Assembly: GCA_016207115.1 (NCBI GenBank) | Contig: JACQQI010000001.1 | Location: 1 to 32,459, forward strand | Direction: 5' to 3' | Origin: Candidatus Nealsoniibacteriota bacterium | GTDB lineage: Bacteria; Patescibacteriota; Minisyncoccia; Minisyncoccales; GWA2-46-15 | DNA: 32,459 bases | In this document: piece after piece, positions 24,539 to 31,806 of the stretch | How the letters are laid out: each line of letters opens with the position of its first letter | Position numbering within the stretch: the stretch's first letter is position 1 | Position numbers and translations under genes: made by a program | The notes under the pieces: model-generated | Database searches by the model: none | Told to the model about the DNA's origin: nothing | Seen by the model: the letters and a program-made list of their open reading frames with translations, nothing else

Positions 24539-24603
24539 TACCTTCGAGCGAAGCGAGAAGGCTAGGCTTCACTCACCTTCTTCGAAAGGCTAAGCTTTGC
24601 TTA
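24539..24603 (-). repeat. Double stop-anchored repeat between rpoA and rplQ
   Basis: On the minus strand the rpoA stop opens TAAGCAAAGCTTAGCC (24588-24603). A second unit then has GTGAAGCCTAGCC and the hairpin CCTTC/GAAGG (24541-24561). Bases 24539-24564 equal 10902-10927 in reverse orientation over 26 nt. The whole rpoA-rplQ gap is built of these units. Confidence 0.7.
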
Positions 24604-25377
24604 CTTTTTCGCTTTCTTGGGTTTAGCCTTGGCCGCTTTCTTCGAGGATCTGGGTTTAACTGGTTTTTTCTTCTTGGTCTCGGTCTTTTCTTCGATTACC
24701 AATCCCTGTCCAACTAAGGAAAAATGCTCCACCAGGATTTGCGCGGCCTGACGAACCGCCTCCACCGGCGTCAGGGTCCCGTCGGTTTCCACCTCCAGGC
24801 GTAATTTATCAAAATCGGTTCTCTCGCCCACGCGCATATTCTCCACCTGATAGCCGACTTTGCGAACCGGAGTGAAAATGGCATCGACGAGGATTTCGCC
24901 GATATTCAGCTTCCCTCTTTTCCTTTTTTCTCGAGGCAAATAACCAATCCCTTTTTCCACTTCGATCTCAATTTCCAAATCAGCGGATTTGCTGGTCAAG
25001 CTGGCGAGGTGCTCGTCTTTATTGACCAACTCCAGCTGCGAGGGCAGATTAAAGTCTTTTCCCTTAACCTCTTTTTCTCCCTTGACTCGCAGGGTAGCTT
25101 TTTGCGGTTCATCCGAAAAGACTTTAAACCTCAATTTCTTCAAATTGAGCATGATCTGGATGACGTCTTCCATGACGCCGGGCAGGGTAGAAAATTCATG
25201 GGAAACCCCCTTGATCTTCATTTTGGTGACGGCCGCGCCCGGCAAGGAAGAAATGAGAACCCGCCTCAGACTGTTGCCGACGGTCACGCCGTAACCTGGA
25301 TAGAGGGCTTCGACCTCGAAGACGGCTTGATTATCCTTTTCCGCGACGACTTTGGGCTGAGAAAACAAAGGAATCAT
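24601..25377 (-). CDS. rpoA: RNA polymerase alpha subunit lacking the C-terminal domain
   Basis: The alpha N-terminal domain dimerises and scaffolds beta and beta prime. Residues 1-228 are a full alphaNTD: GYGVTVGNSLRRVLISSLPGAAV (29-50), GVMEDVIQIMLNLK (67-80), LNIGEILVDAIFTPVRKVGYQVENMRVG (157-184). The usual linker and alphaCTD (about 80 aa that contact UP elements and activators) are missing. In their place is a 30-residue Lys-rich tail (229-258, 14 Lys) made of KKKKPV, SSKKAAKAKPKKAKK-like segments. No frameshift is visible; the stop is followed at once by a stop-anchored repeat. The tail may bind DNA without sequence specificity (inference). Confidence 0.95.
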   Translation of the reverse strand: MIPLFSQPKVVAEKDNQAVFEVEALYPGYGVTVGNSLRRVLISSLPGAAVTKMKIKGVSHEFSTLPGVMEDVIQIMLNLKKLRFKVFSDEPQKATLRVKGEKEVKGKDFNLPSQLELVNKDEHLASLTSKSADLEIEIEVEKGIGYLPREKRKRGKLNIGEILVDAIFTPVRKVGYQVENMRVGERTDFDKLRLEVETDGTLTPVEAVRQAAQILVEHFSLVGQGLVIEEKTETKKKKPVKPRSSKKAAKAKPKKAKK

Positions 25378-25396
25378 ATTGTTAAGTTAATGATTA

Positions 25397-25426
25397 TCTC
25401 GCTCTAGCGAGACTAAGCTTGGCTTA
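25397..25426 (-). repeat. Stop-anchored repeat between rpsD and rpoA
   Basis: On the minus strand TAAGCCAAGCTTAGTC begins at the rpsD stop. It is followed by a perfect 7-bp hairpin TCTCGCT/AGCGAGA (25397-25412). Confidence 0.65.
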
Positions 25427-26071
25427 TCTCGAATAAAACTCAAAAATGGTTGGGATTTCCGCCGGCAAGCTGCCCAGATCGAGAACCGGATCAGACAAAA
25501 CTTTGGCCGAGAGAGTCTGGGGGTTGACCTGCAACCACTCCGGCGCCTTCTGTTTTTTGATCAGCTGAGCGACATTTTGGAAAACCTTCTTGACGACTTT
25601 CTGTGGTTTGAGAGAAATCTCATCACCTTTCTTCACTTGATAGGAAGGCACATCGACATTGCGATTATTGACTCGGAAATAGCCGTGCGAGACCAACTGC
25701 CGGGCCAAGGCGCGAGAATTGACCAGACCCATCCGGAAGACAACGTTGTCGAGGCGGGATTCCAATCTCTTGACCAGAAGCAAGGTGGCGTCCTCTTCTT
25801 TTCCTTTCTGGGCGCTCTTGGTTTTATTCAGGATCTCTTTGACGTATTTCTTGAATTGTTTTTCTCCCAAGCCGTACCACGCCTTGAGTTTTTGCTTCTC
25901 CTTCAATTCTTTGCCGTATTCCGAGACCGAACCCCGCCGCCTTTTTTTCTTCATCCCGGGCGGGACCGGCCTTTTAATCATGGCGCATTTCGGAGAAAAA
26001 CAACGTTCACCTCTCAAAAAGAGTTTAGCGCCTTGCCTCCGACAAATTTTACACTTGGCGTCTAATGGCAT
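25424..26071 (-). CDS. rpsD: 30S ribosomal protein S4
   Basis: 16S-binding assembly initiator. I chose the ATG at 26071 (215 aa, MPLDAKCKICRRQG) over an in-frame GTG 15 codons upstream that overlaps rpsK. Four cysteines C7, C10, C24 and C29 form the zinc-binding N-terminus. The S4 RNA-binding domain follows (about 105-165: RLESRLDNVVFRMGLVNSRALARQLVSHGYFRVNN). The C-terminus PTIFEFYSR is typical. Confidence 0.96.
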   Translation of the reverse strand: MPLDAKCKICRRQGAKLFLRGERCFSPKCAMIKRPVPPGMKKKRRRGSVSEYGKELKEKQKLKAWYGLGEKQFKKYVKEILNKTKSAQKGKEEDATLLLVKRLESRLDNVVFRMGLVNSRALARQLVSHGYFRVNNRNVDVPSYQVKKGDEISLKPQKVVKKVFQNVAQLIKKQKAPEWLQVNPQTLSAKVLSDPVLDLGSLPAEIPTIFEFYSR

Positions 26072-26081
26072 GTTTTTGGCT

Positions 26082-26528
26082 TTAAACTCGCCGGACCTTG
26101 GGCGGACGGCAACCATTGTGGGGAACGGGGGTCGCGTCCTTGATAGAAAGAATTTCTAATCCGCGACCGGCCAAAGACCGCAGGGCCGACTCTCTGCCCG
26201 AACCGATTCCTTTAATAATGATCCAAACCTTGCCCACGCCAATCTTCTTGGCTCTTTCGGCCAGGGCCTCGGCCACCTTCGAAGCGGCGAAGGGGGTTGA
26301 TTTCTTGGTTCCTTTAAAGCCCAGGTTGCCGGCGCTGACCCAAGTCAAAACGTTGCCCCTCAGATCAGTCAGGGTAAGGATGGTATTGTTGTAAGTCGAA
26401 TTGACGTAAACCAATCCTTCGTCAATGCCCAAACTCGCCTTTTGAGATAGGGCGGCTTCTTCTTTCTGGCCGGCGGCCGCGGCTCCGATCGCCGGTTCAG
26501 CTTTGGTGATAATGCGTTTCTTACCCAT
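26082..26528 (-). CDS. rpsK: 30S ribosomal protein S11
   Basis: 148 aa. An Ala/Glu-rich extension (1-37) precedes the core [43 protein letters not shown] and the C-terminus [18 protein letters not shown]. It lies between rpsM and rpsD with 8- and 10-nt gaps, the standard alpha-operon order. Confidence 0.97.
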   Translation of the reverse strand: MGKKRIITKAEPAIGAAAAGQKEEAALSQKASLGIDEGLVYVNSTYNNTILTLTDLRGNVLTWVSAGNLGFKGTKKSTPFAASKVAEALAERAKKIGVGKVWIIIKGIGSGRESALRSLAGRGLEILSIKDATPVPHNGCRPPKVRRV

Positions 26529-26536
26529 GTTCTAAA

Positions 26537-26926
26537 TTAAGTTGGTTCGGCGGCTGGTTTGCGGCCGGAACCAACGGTTTTGCGGACGTTGCCTCGAACC
26601 GTGCGCGTGTTAGTCTTGGTCCTCTGGCCTCGAACCGGCAGCTTTTTGGCGTGCCTCAGGCCGCGCCAAGCGCCGATATCCTTTAGGCGCTTGATGTTCG
26701 TCATAACCTGACGACGCAAATCGCCTTCGGTCTTGTAATTTTTCTCGATCAGTTCTTTCAAGCGATTCAACTCGGCGGGGGTCAAATCGGCCGCTTTTTT
26801 ATCCAAGGGGATTCCCGCCTCTCGCAAAGTCTTCCGACTCAAAGACCGACCGATGCCGTAGATATAGGTCAGAGCGATCTCGATATGTTTTTGTTCTGGA
26901 ATATTGATCCCGAGCAGACGCGGCAT
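26537..26926 (-). CDS. rpsM: 30S ribosomal protein S13
   Basis: 129 aa. The N-terminal helix-hairpin domain RLLGINIPEQKHIEIALTYIYGIG and the C-terminal basic tail RGLRHAKKLPVRGQRTKTNTRTVRG are typical. It starts 5 nt after rpmJ. Confidence 0.97.
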   Translation of the reverse strand: MPRLLGINIPEQKHIEIALTYIYGIGRSLSRKTLREAGIPLDKKAADLTPAELNRLKELIEKNYKTEGDLRRQVMTNIKRLKDIGAWRGLRHAKKLPVRGQRTKTNTRTVRGNVRKTVGSGRKPAAEPT

Positions 26927-26931
26927 GGTTG

Positions 26932-27045
26932 TTACCCTTGTCTCATCTTATGTTTCGGATTCTGGCAAATTAAATAGACTCTCCTTTTCCGGCGAATTAT
27001 TTTACAGTGATTGCAAATTTTCTTGACCGATGGTTTGATTTTCAT
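26932..27045 (-). CDS. rpmJ: 50S ribosomal protein L36
   Basis: 37 aa from the ATG at 27045: [20 protein letters not shown] and on. A zinc ribbon is formed by C11, C14, C27 and H32. The longer frame adds 27 residues that overlap infA, so it was trimmed. The ATG is 1 nt after the infA stop. Confidence 0.96.
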   Translation of the reverse strand: MKIKPSVKKICNHCKIIRRKRRVYLICQNPKHKMRQG

Positions 27046-27046
27046 T

Positions 27047-27316
27047 TTATCGCCTCCGATTGTAATTCCGCACCGAACCCGTAAAGGTCGATTCCCGATA
27101 GACGATGCGGCCCTTTTTCTCGTCATAGGGGCTCGTTTCCACCTGGACGTTATCGCCCACCAAGATTTTGATCCGGTTTATCCTCAGTTTGCCCGAAAGA
27201 TGGGCTAAGATTTCCAGCCCATCCTCCAGCTGAACTCGAAAATGAGTACTAGGCAGGGCCTCGAGGACAACTCCTTTCTTTCTTATCCTTGGAATTATTT
27301 TTGGACTCTGAATCAT
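27047..27316 (-). CDS. infA: Translation initiation factor IF-1
   Basis: OB-fold factor binding the 30S A site. 89 aa (72 is usual), with a slightly longer N-terminus and about 15 extra basic residues at the end (SVRNYNRRR). Core: [62 protein letters not shown]. No Shine-Dalgarno sequence precedes the ATG. It leads the ribosomal-protein operon, about 78 nt after the predicted transcription start. The leader contains a hairpin and a 38-codon frame that overlaps this start in another frame. Confidence 0.95.
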   Translation of the reverse strand: MIQSPKIIPRIRKKGVVLEALPSTHFRVQLEDGLEILAHLSGKLRINRIKILVGDNVQVETSPYDEKKGRIVYRESTFTGSVRNYNRRR

Positions 27317-27331
27317 TAAGGACCAGAATTA

Positions 27332-27349
27332 ACTCCCCCGATGGGGAGT
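27332..27349 (-). promoter_or_regulatory. Hairpin in the infA leader
   Basis: Minus-strand stem ACTCCCC/GGGGAGT with a 4-nt loop, 16 nt before the infA ATG. No T run follows, so it is not a terminator. It could be a site for ribosomal-protein feedback (inference). Confidence 0.45.
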
Positions 27350-27363
27350 ACGCTTCGTCAATC

Positions 27364-27400
27364 ATATAGGAAGCGGAGCTCGATATGCCGTATCCGTTAT
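27364..27400 (-). repeat. Degenerate start-anchored element, copy F (infA leader)
   Basis: On the minus strand it keeps ATAACGG at the left and CTAT followed by ATG at the right, but the central palindrome has decayed (CATATCGAG). The ATG at 27365 opens a 38-codon frame ending at 27249, out of frame with infA. Confidence 0.4.
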
Positions 27401-27429
27401 AATATAGCAGAGAAGCCTGCCGGGGTCAA
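27401..27429 (-). promoter_or_regulatory. Promoter of the infA-rpmJ-rpsM-rpsK-rpsD-rpoA run
   Basis: Minus strand TTGACC, 17 bp, TATATT. It starts just beyond the stop of the upstream baseplate-J-like gene. Predicted start near 27394. Confidence 0.7.
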
Positions 27430-27432
27430 CCC

Positions 27433-28788
27433 TCATTCAAAGCTAATCTTTAACTCAATCTTATCCAGATCCCGCGGCAGATTTTTGAAGAAAGAGGGAA
27501 AGATCTTGATCTTGGCCTGAGAAACCTGGGACAGGTCCTGAAAGCTGCGCTGGACTTCCTGAATCGATTTTCCGCTCAGTTGTTTCTTCAGCGCCTCCGA
27601 TTCAAGGTTGTTGTAAACTTTGACGGAAATTTGCAGAGAGACCTGGCCTTTTTCGTCGGCGGCTTCGAGGCTGACCAAGGCCGGATTAATTTTGAGGCTT
27701 TCGGGCAAGAATCTCTGATCCTCGCTCAAACGAGAGACCAGAGACGCCTGAGCCAGCACCTTTAAATCATCTTCACTCAAGAGAATCGTCTCCTTTCTGG
27801 CGCGAACCTGGTAATTGAAATTCTTCACGGCCTCCCCGACCTTGGCCGTCGGGCCCTGTTCCAGAATGTTGAGGGGAACGTCTTGTTCGACCAAGAGAAG
27901 CCCGGGCAGCATGCGGTTCTTTAGGATGTTGTTGATCTTTTCCGTAATCTTCGCCCGGGTGGTTTGACCGGCTTTTTCCAAATCCTCGGCCGAAACAATG
28001 GCCGTCTCTCCCTTGAAACCGCCCTTCATGGCCGAAAACGACTTGGCGTAGAAAGAGGTGTATTTGGGCGTTCCGGCAAATCCGGGAATGGAAAAGCTCG
28101 AAGTTCCAATATTATAATCCTGGCCCGGGGCGTCGGCTCGAACTAAAGCGTCCACCGTGCCCGGAACGAGCTTGCCCTTTTCCAGCGTCTGCCCCGGAAC
28201 CATGACCCTTTCGACTAAACGAAAGAGTTTACCCTCGCTCGAAACAAAGCGCGTCGTGGCGACCAGAGACTGGCTGGTCGTGGAATAGTCGTTGAAGATG
28301 CGGATGATCCCTTCGGCTCTTTCTTCGCGAACAGCCTTACCCATCGAAGAAAACTCCTGGGACAGAAATTGTTCTTCGCTGACTACTTTGCCGGGCAAGA
28401 GGCCCCGCTCCAGATTGACCGACTTTACTTCTTTACTGACTTCGGCCGGAATCGTAAAAGTCAGGTTTTCCGTCTTCAACCAGACGTCGATGGTCACAAT
28501 GGGTAGCTTGAGATAGGCCAAACCCCCCATCGAAATCAAAAAGATCAGGGCGGTTGAAAAGGTTAAAACCTTGGCCCGTGGCCAGGAGATTTTTCGAGGG
28601 ATCAAGTCGCTCGAGTCAGTTTCTTCCTCTCCGACCGCCACCGGAGGAATCGGGACCGATGGCTTGATCGGCGCCGGCCTTTTTTCGGGCTTTCTTACCG
28701 GCTTCGATTCCGCTTTCTTTTCCGGTTCTCCGGACGGCTCCTTGACTCTTTCGGGCGGAATGATGTCAAAGAATTTTTTATCCTCCAT
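27433..28788 (-). CDS. Baseplate-J-like membrane-anchored protein
   Basis: The 451-aa protein has a Pro/Lys/Glu-rich cytoplasmic leader (1-70) and one membrane span (about 74-93). A large outer region follows. Residues about 160-265 (GIIRIFNDYSTTSQSLVATTRFVSSEGKLFRLVERVMVPGQ, then VDALVRADAPGQDYNIGTSSFSIPGF) follow the phage baseplate J/gp47 pattern, where a strand-rich repeat is framed by a VPG motif. Proteins of this type recur in CPR genomes; a contractile-system role is unproven and no other baseplate gene is near. The ATG overlaps the end of alaS by 11 nt, so it is co-transcribed. Confidence 0.7.
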   Translation of the reverse strand: MEDKKFFDIIPPERVKEPSGEPEKKAESKPVRKPEKRPAPIKPSVPIPPVAVGEEETDSSDLIPRKISWPRAKVLTFSTALIFLISMGGLAYLKLPIVTIDVWLKTENLTFTIPAEVSKEVKSVNLERGLLPGKVVSEEQFLSQEFSSMGKAVREERAEGIIRIFNDYSTTSQSLVATTRFVSSEGKLFRLVERVMVPGQTLEKGKLVPGTVDALVRADAPGQDYNIGTSSFSIPGFAGTPKYTSFYAKSFSAMKGGFKGETAIVSAEDLEKAGQTTRAKITEKINNILKNRMLPGLLLVEQDVPLNILEQGPTAKVGEAVKNFNYQVRARKETILLSEDDLKVLAQASLVSRLSEDQRFLPESLKINPALVSLEAADEKGQVSLQISVKVYNNLESEALKKQLSGKSIQEVQRSFQDLSQVSQAKIKIFPSFFKNLPRDLDKIELKISFE

Positions 28789-30580
28789 TTTCTAAAATCG
28801 CCTTAATTCTCCTGATACCTTGCGCAACGGCTTCTTCTTTTATAATTCTAAACCTTCCCAGCTCTTTCGTCGAGGCAACGTGAGGGCCGCCGCAGATTTC
28901 CCGACTAAAATCACCAATTGAGTAAACTTTCACCTTCTCCGGATATTTCTCCCGGAAAAAAGCTCGCGCGCCGGAAGCCAATGCCTGAGACAAGTCCTGG
29001 ACCGTTTCGGTCACCTCGAGCTGCTTGGCGATCTGTTCGTTGACCAGGTCGGCGGTCTTTTTCAGTTCTTCCGCCGTCAGCTTGGTCGGCTGGCGAAAGT
29101 CAAATCTCAATCTTTCAGCGGTAATGTTGCTGCCTTCCTGCCGGACGTGGCTGCCCAACACCCTTCTCAAAGCCTCGTGTAACAAGTGCGTCGCCGTGTG
29201 CAGCTTGGTCACTTCGTAGCTTTGATCGGCCAGGCCGCCGCGAAACAGGTTTTCGGCGCCCTGCCGGGATAGGACTTGGTGTTTCTCGATCTCCTTTTGA
29301 AAATCCTCTTTCTTTATTACCTGTCCCCTTTCCCGGGCGATTTCTTCAGTAATCTCAAAGGGTAGGCCAAAGCTCTCGAGAAGGTAAAAGGCGGTCTGGG
29401 CGTCAATCCGGGAAGTCTTATCAATTTCTTTAATTCCGCTTTTTAAAACTTTATCAAAACGGTCAGCTTCTTCTTGGAACGCGTCGGCGATTTGCACTTT
29501 CTTCTCTTTCAAATCCGGGAAGATGTCGTCGTAGGAGTCGGCCAGGATTGAAATGAACCCAGGGAAATAGTCCCCGCCCGTCTCAAAATTCAACTTTTTA
29601 GTGAAGAGAAAAGCTCGGCGCAAAAGCCGGCGTAGAACGTACCCTTGAGCCTTATTCGAGGGGAGAATCGAATCGCGAGCGATCATGATGGCCGCCCGCA
29701 AATGATCGGCGATGATCCTCATTGCCCGCGTCGTTTCCGGATCCTGGCCGTAAGACTTTCCCGAAAGCTTTTCCAGAGATTTAATGAGCGGCCAGAAAAG
29801 ATCGATCAAAAAAATGTCCGGATCATTACTGATGGCGGCGGAAAGTCTTTCCAATCCTCCGCCAAAATCCACGTTCTTCTGCGGCAGCTCTTTTAAGGAC
29901 CCGTCGGCCTGTTTTTGGTATTGGATAAAGACCGAGTTGCCGATTTCCAGAAACCTCCCGCAGTCGCAATTGGGGTGGCATTCTTGGCCGAACTTCGGGT
30001 CGTGATGAACTTCGGTGAATTCATAGAAAACTTCGGAGTCCGGCCCGCCGATCTCTCCCGTCGGCATCAAGCTGGGCTCGCCGCTCCTCGACCACCAGTT
30101 CTTTTTGACATCGTAAAAAAAGATTCTTTCTTTGGAGATGCCCAGTTTCTGCCAGACAGCCAATGATTCTTCGTCGCGGGGAACGCCGGTGCTTTTGTCT
30201 CCTTCAAAAACCGAAACCCATAGCCTCGCCTTATCCAGGCCCAGTTCTTTGGTCAGAAACTCCAGAAACCAGGGTAGTTGTTCCACCTTAAAATAGTCTC
30301 CCAATGACCAGTTGCCGAGCATTTCAAAGAAGGTGGTGTGGCGGTTGTCCCCGACTTCCTCCACGTCCCCCAACCTCAAAGAAGGCTGGGAATCAACCAG
30401 TCTTTTGGACCCAGAAGGATGCGGTTCACCGAGAAGGTATGGAATCAAGGGCTGCATGCCCGAAGAGGTGAAAAGCGTTGTCGGGTCCTCGGCCAAAACC
30501 AAAGGCGCCGATGGGATTATCTCGTGCCCCCTGGCCTTGAAAAACTCGAGGTATTTTCGCCGAATCTCGCTTGAAGTCAT
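28778..30580 (-). CDS. alaS: Alanyl-tRNA synthetase lacking the C-Ala domain
   Basis: Class II synthetase charging tRNA-Ala (600 aa, about 875 in E. coli). The start is the ATG at 30580 (MTSSEIRRKYLEFFKARGHE). An upstream extension of 12 residues lies inside the palindromic repeat and was rejected. The catalytic domain (1-245) has MQPLIPYLLGEPHPSGSKRLVDSQPSLR, and HTTFFEMLGNWSLGDYFK. A tRNA-binding helical domain follows (about 250-440). The editing domain is intact: H461/H465 in HTATHLL and C563/H567 in CGGPH. The C-terminal oligomerisation/C-Ala domain (about 170 aa) is absent. A Cys-rich loop CHPNCDC lies at 201-207. Confidence 0.95.
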   Translation of the reverse strand: MTSSEIRRKYLEFFKARGHEIIPSAPLVLAEDPTTLFTSSGMQPLIPYLLGEPHPSGSKRLVDSQPSLRLGDVEEVGDNRHTTFFEMLGNWSLGDYFKVEQLPWFLEFLTKELGLDKARLWVSVFEGDKSTGVPRDEESLAVWQKLGISKERIFFYDVKKNWWSRSGEPSLMPTGEIGGPDSEVFYEFTEVHHDPKFGQECHPNCDCGRFLEIGNSVFIQYQKQADGSLKELPQKNVDFGGGLERLSAAISNDPDIFLIDLFWPLIKSLEKLSGKSYGQDPETTRAMRIIADHLRAAIMIARDSILPSNKAQGYVLRRLLRRAFLFTKKLNFETGGDYFPGFISILADSYDDIFPDLKEKKVQIADAFQEEADRFDKVLKSGIKEIDKTSRIDAQTAFYLLESFGLPFEITEEIARERGQVIKKEDFQKEIEKHQVLSRQGAENLFRGGLADQSYEVTKLHTATHLLHEALRRVLGSHVRQEGSNITAERLRFDFRQPTKLTAEELKKTADLVNEQIAKQLEVTETVQDLSQALASGARAFFREKYPEKVKVYSIGDFSREICGGPHVASTKELGRFRIIKEEAVAQGIRRIKAILENGG

Positions 30581-30619
30581 AGCGTGAAGCGATATATCGG
30601 GCGGAGTACCGCCCACTAT
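30579..30619 (-). repeat. Start-anchored palindromic element, copy D1 (alaS)
   Basis: In alaS orientation: left ATAGTGGGC, an extended hairpin GGGCGG/CCGCCC, palindrome CGATATATCG, right arm CGCTAT with the AT of the alaS start codon. Confidence 0.85.
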
Positions 30620-30653
30620 AGCGAGTACGATATATCGGGCTACTGCCCGTTAT
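30618..30653 (-). repeat. Palindromic element, copy D2 (mnmA-alaS gap)
   Basis: Same design: ATAACG, GGGC/GCCC hairpin, CGATATATCG, CGCTAT. It overlaps D1 by two bases and is not next to a start codon. Confidence 0.85.
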
Positions 30654-30662
30654 AGCATAATT

Positions 30663-30699
30663 ATAACTCGAAGCGATATATCGGGCTACTGCCCGCTAT
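30663..30699 (-). repeat. Palindromic element, copy D3 (next to the mnmA stop)
   Basis: ATAGCG, GGGC/GCCC hairpin, CGATATATCG, then GAGTTAT as right arm. Its left edge is 1 nt from the mnmA stop codon, so copies D1-D3 fill the whole intergenic gap. Confidence 0.8.
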
Positions 30700-30700
30700 A

Positions 30701-31777
30701 TCAAACGATGACTCCTCCGCCCAGCACTTCTTCTCCTTTATAAAACACCGCGGACTGGCCGGGGGTGACGGCGCGCTCGGCCCGAGCGAGTTTCACCAAA
30801 ATCTGATTAGACTTTTTTGTCTTACAAAGAGTGGCCGGTACTTCCTTCTGCCGCGAGCGGATTTTGACTTTAACCTTCAAGGGAAACTCGTGCTTAACTA
30901 AGTTAAGCACGAAATTGACATCAGACACTTTGAATTCTTCGGTTAACAAATCTTTCTCGTTTTTCGTCACCACCAAAAGATTTTTCCGGCGGTCTTTTCT
31001 CAGGACGTAGTAAGGGCCTTGGCTCTGCCGGCTCGCTTCAAGCCAGCGACCAATCCCCCATCTTTGTCCCAGGGTAAAAAACCCCAGTCCCGGATGACGG
31101 CCCAGAACGGTTCCCGCAACGTCGACGATCCGGCCGGGTTTGGATTTTAAATTCAACTTAAGAAAATCATCGACGCCGTTGGCCAAAAAGCACAAGTTCT
31201 GGCTTTCCTCGGTCTGGGCCGTACTCAAGTGGTATCTTGCGGCCATCGCTCTCACTTCCTTTTTGGTGTAGCCGCCCACCGGAAACAAGACCCGCCTCAG
31301 TTGTTTGGACTTTAAACGCCAGAGGAAATAAGACTGGTCTTTCTCTTTGTCTGTTCCCTTAAGCAACCGGCCCTGTTTGATTCTGGCGTAATGCCCAGTC
31401 GCCATAAAGTCGGCTCCTTGAGATAAGGCTCTTTCTAGAAACAGACCGAATTTGATCTCCTGATTACAGATGACGCAGGGATTGGGGGTTAATCCCTGTT
31501 TTGTCTGTTTGAGAAAATAATCAACAATCTTTCTCTTGAATTCTCTCCTGAGGTCTAAAACGTAAAAGGGAATCTTTAGTTGGCGCGCCAGAATCCTGGC
31601 CCTTCTCTCCGCTTCTATCGAACAGCAGGGGTTTTCCCGGGAAACCCGGGGATCGGACCAGAATTTCATAAAGCAACCCGTGACTTCATAGCCGGCTTCC
31701 CGAAGCAAAAAAGCGGCGACCGAAGAATCAACTCCGCCCGAGAGAGCGACCAGAACTTTGGGTTTCTTCGTTATCAT
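30701..31777 (-). CDS. mnmA: tRNA 2-thiouridylase MnmA
   Basis: Adds the 2-thio group to U34 of Lys, Glu and Gln tRNAs. 358 aa from the ATG at 31777. The PP-loop is ALSGGVDSS (11-19). Catalytic cysteines are C101 (NPCVICN) and C196 (SQNLCFL), and GHYARI (128-133) and DQSYFLWRL (147-155) are present. A C-terminal beta domain ends VTPGQSAVFYKGEEVLGGGVIV. The longer frame adds 32 residues that run through the element and ykuK-like gene and was rejected. The start codon's AT is the end of palindromic element E. Confidence 0.95.
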   Translation of the reverse strand: MITKKPKVLVALSGGVDSSVAAFLLREAGYEVTGCFMKFWSDPRVSRENPCCSIEAERRARILARQLKIPFYVLDLRREFKRKIVDYFLKQTKQGLTPNPCVICNQEIKFGLFLERALSQGADFMATGHYARIKQGRLLKGTDKEKDQSYFLWRLKSKQLRRVLFPVGGYTKKEVRAMAARYHLSTAQTEESQNLCFLANGVDDFLKLNLKSKPGRIVDVAGTVLGRHPGLGFFTLGQRWGIGRWLEASRQSQGPYYVLRKDRRKNLLVVTKNEKDLLTEEFKVSDVNFVLNLVKHEFPLKVKVKIRSRQKEVPATLCKTKKSNQILVKLARAERAVTPGQSAVFYKGEEVLGGGVIV

Positions 31778-31806
31778 AACGCGAAGCGATATATCGTACT
31801 CGTTAT
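31776..31806 (-). repeat. Start-anchored palindromic element, copy E (ykuK-like gene to mnmA)
   Basis: Left arm ATAACG holds the TAA stop of the upstream gene. The central palindrome is CGATATATCG. The right arm CGTTAT holds the AT of the mnmA start. The GGGC hairpin of other copies is missing. The element thus spans exactly from stop to start. Confidence 0.85.

Noticed and set aside
30579-30699. Three repeats in a row as a CRISPR array.
   Set aside because: Units abut or overlap without spacers, are internally palindromic, and recur singly at other genes.
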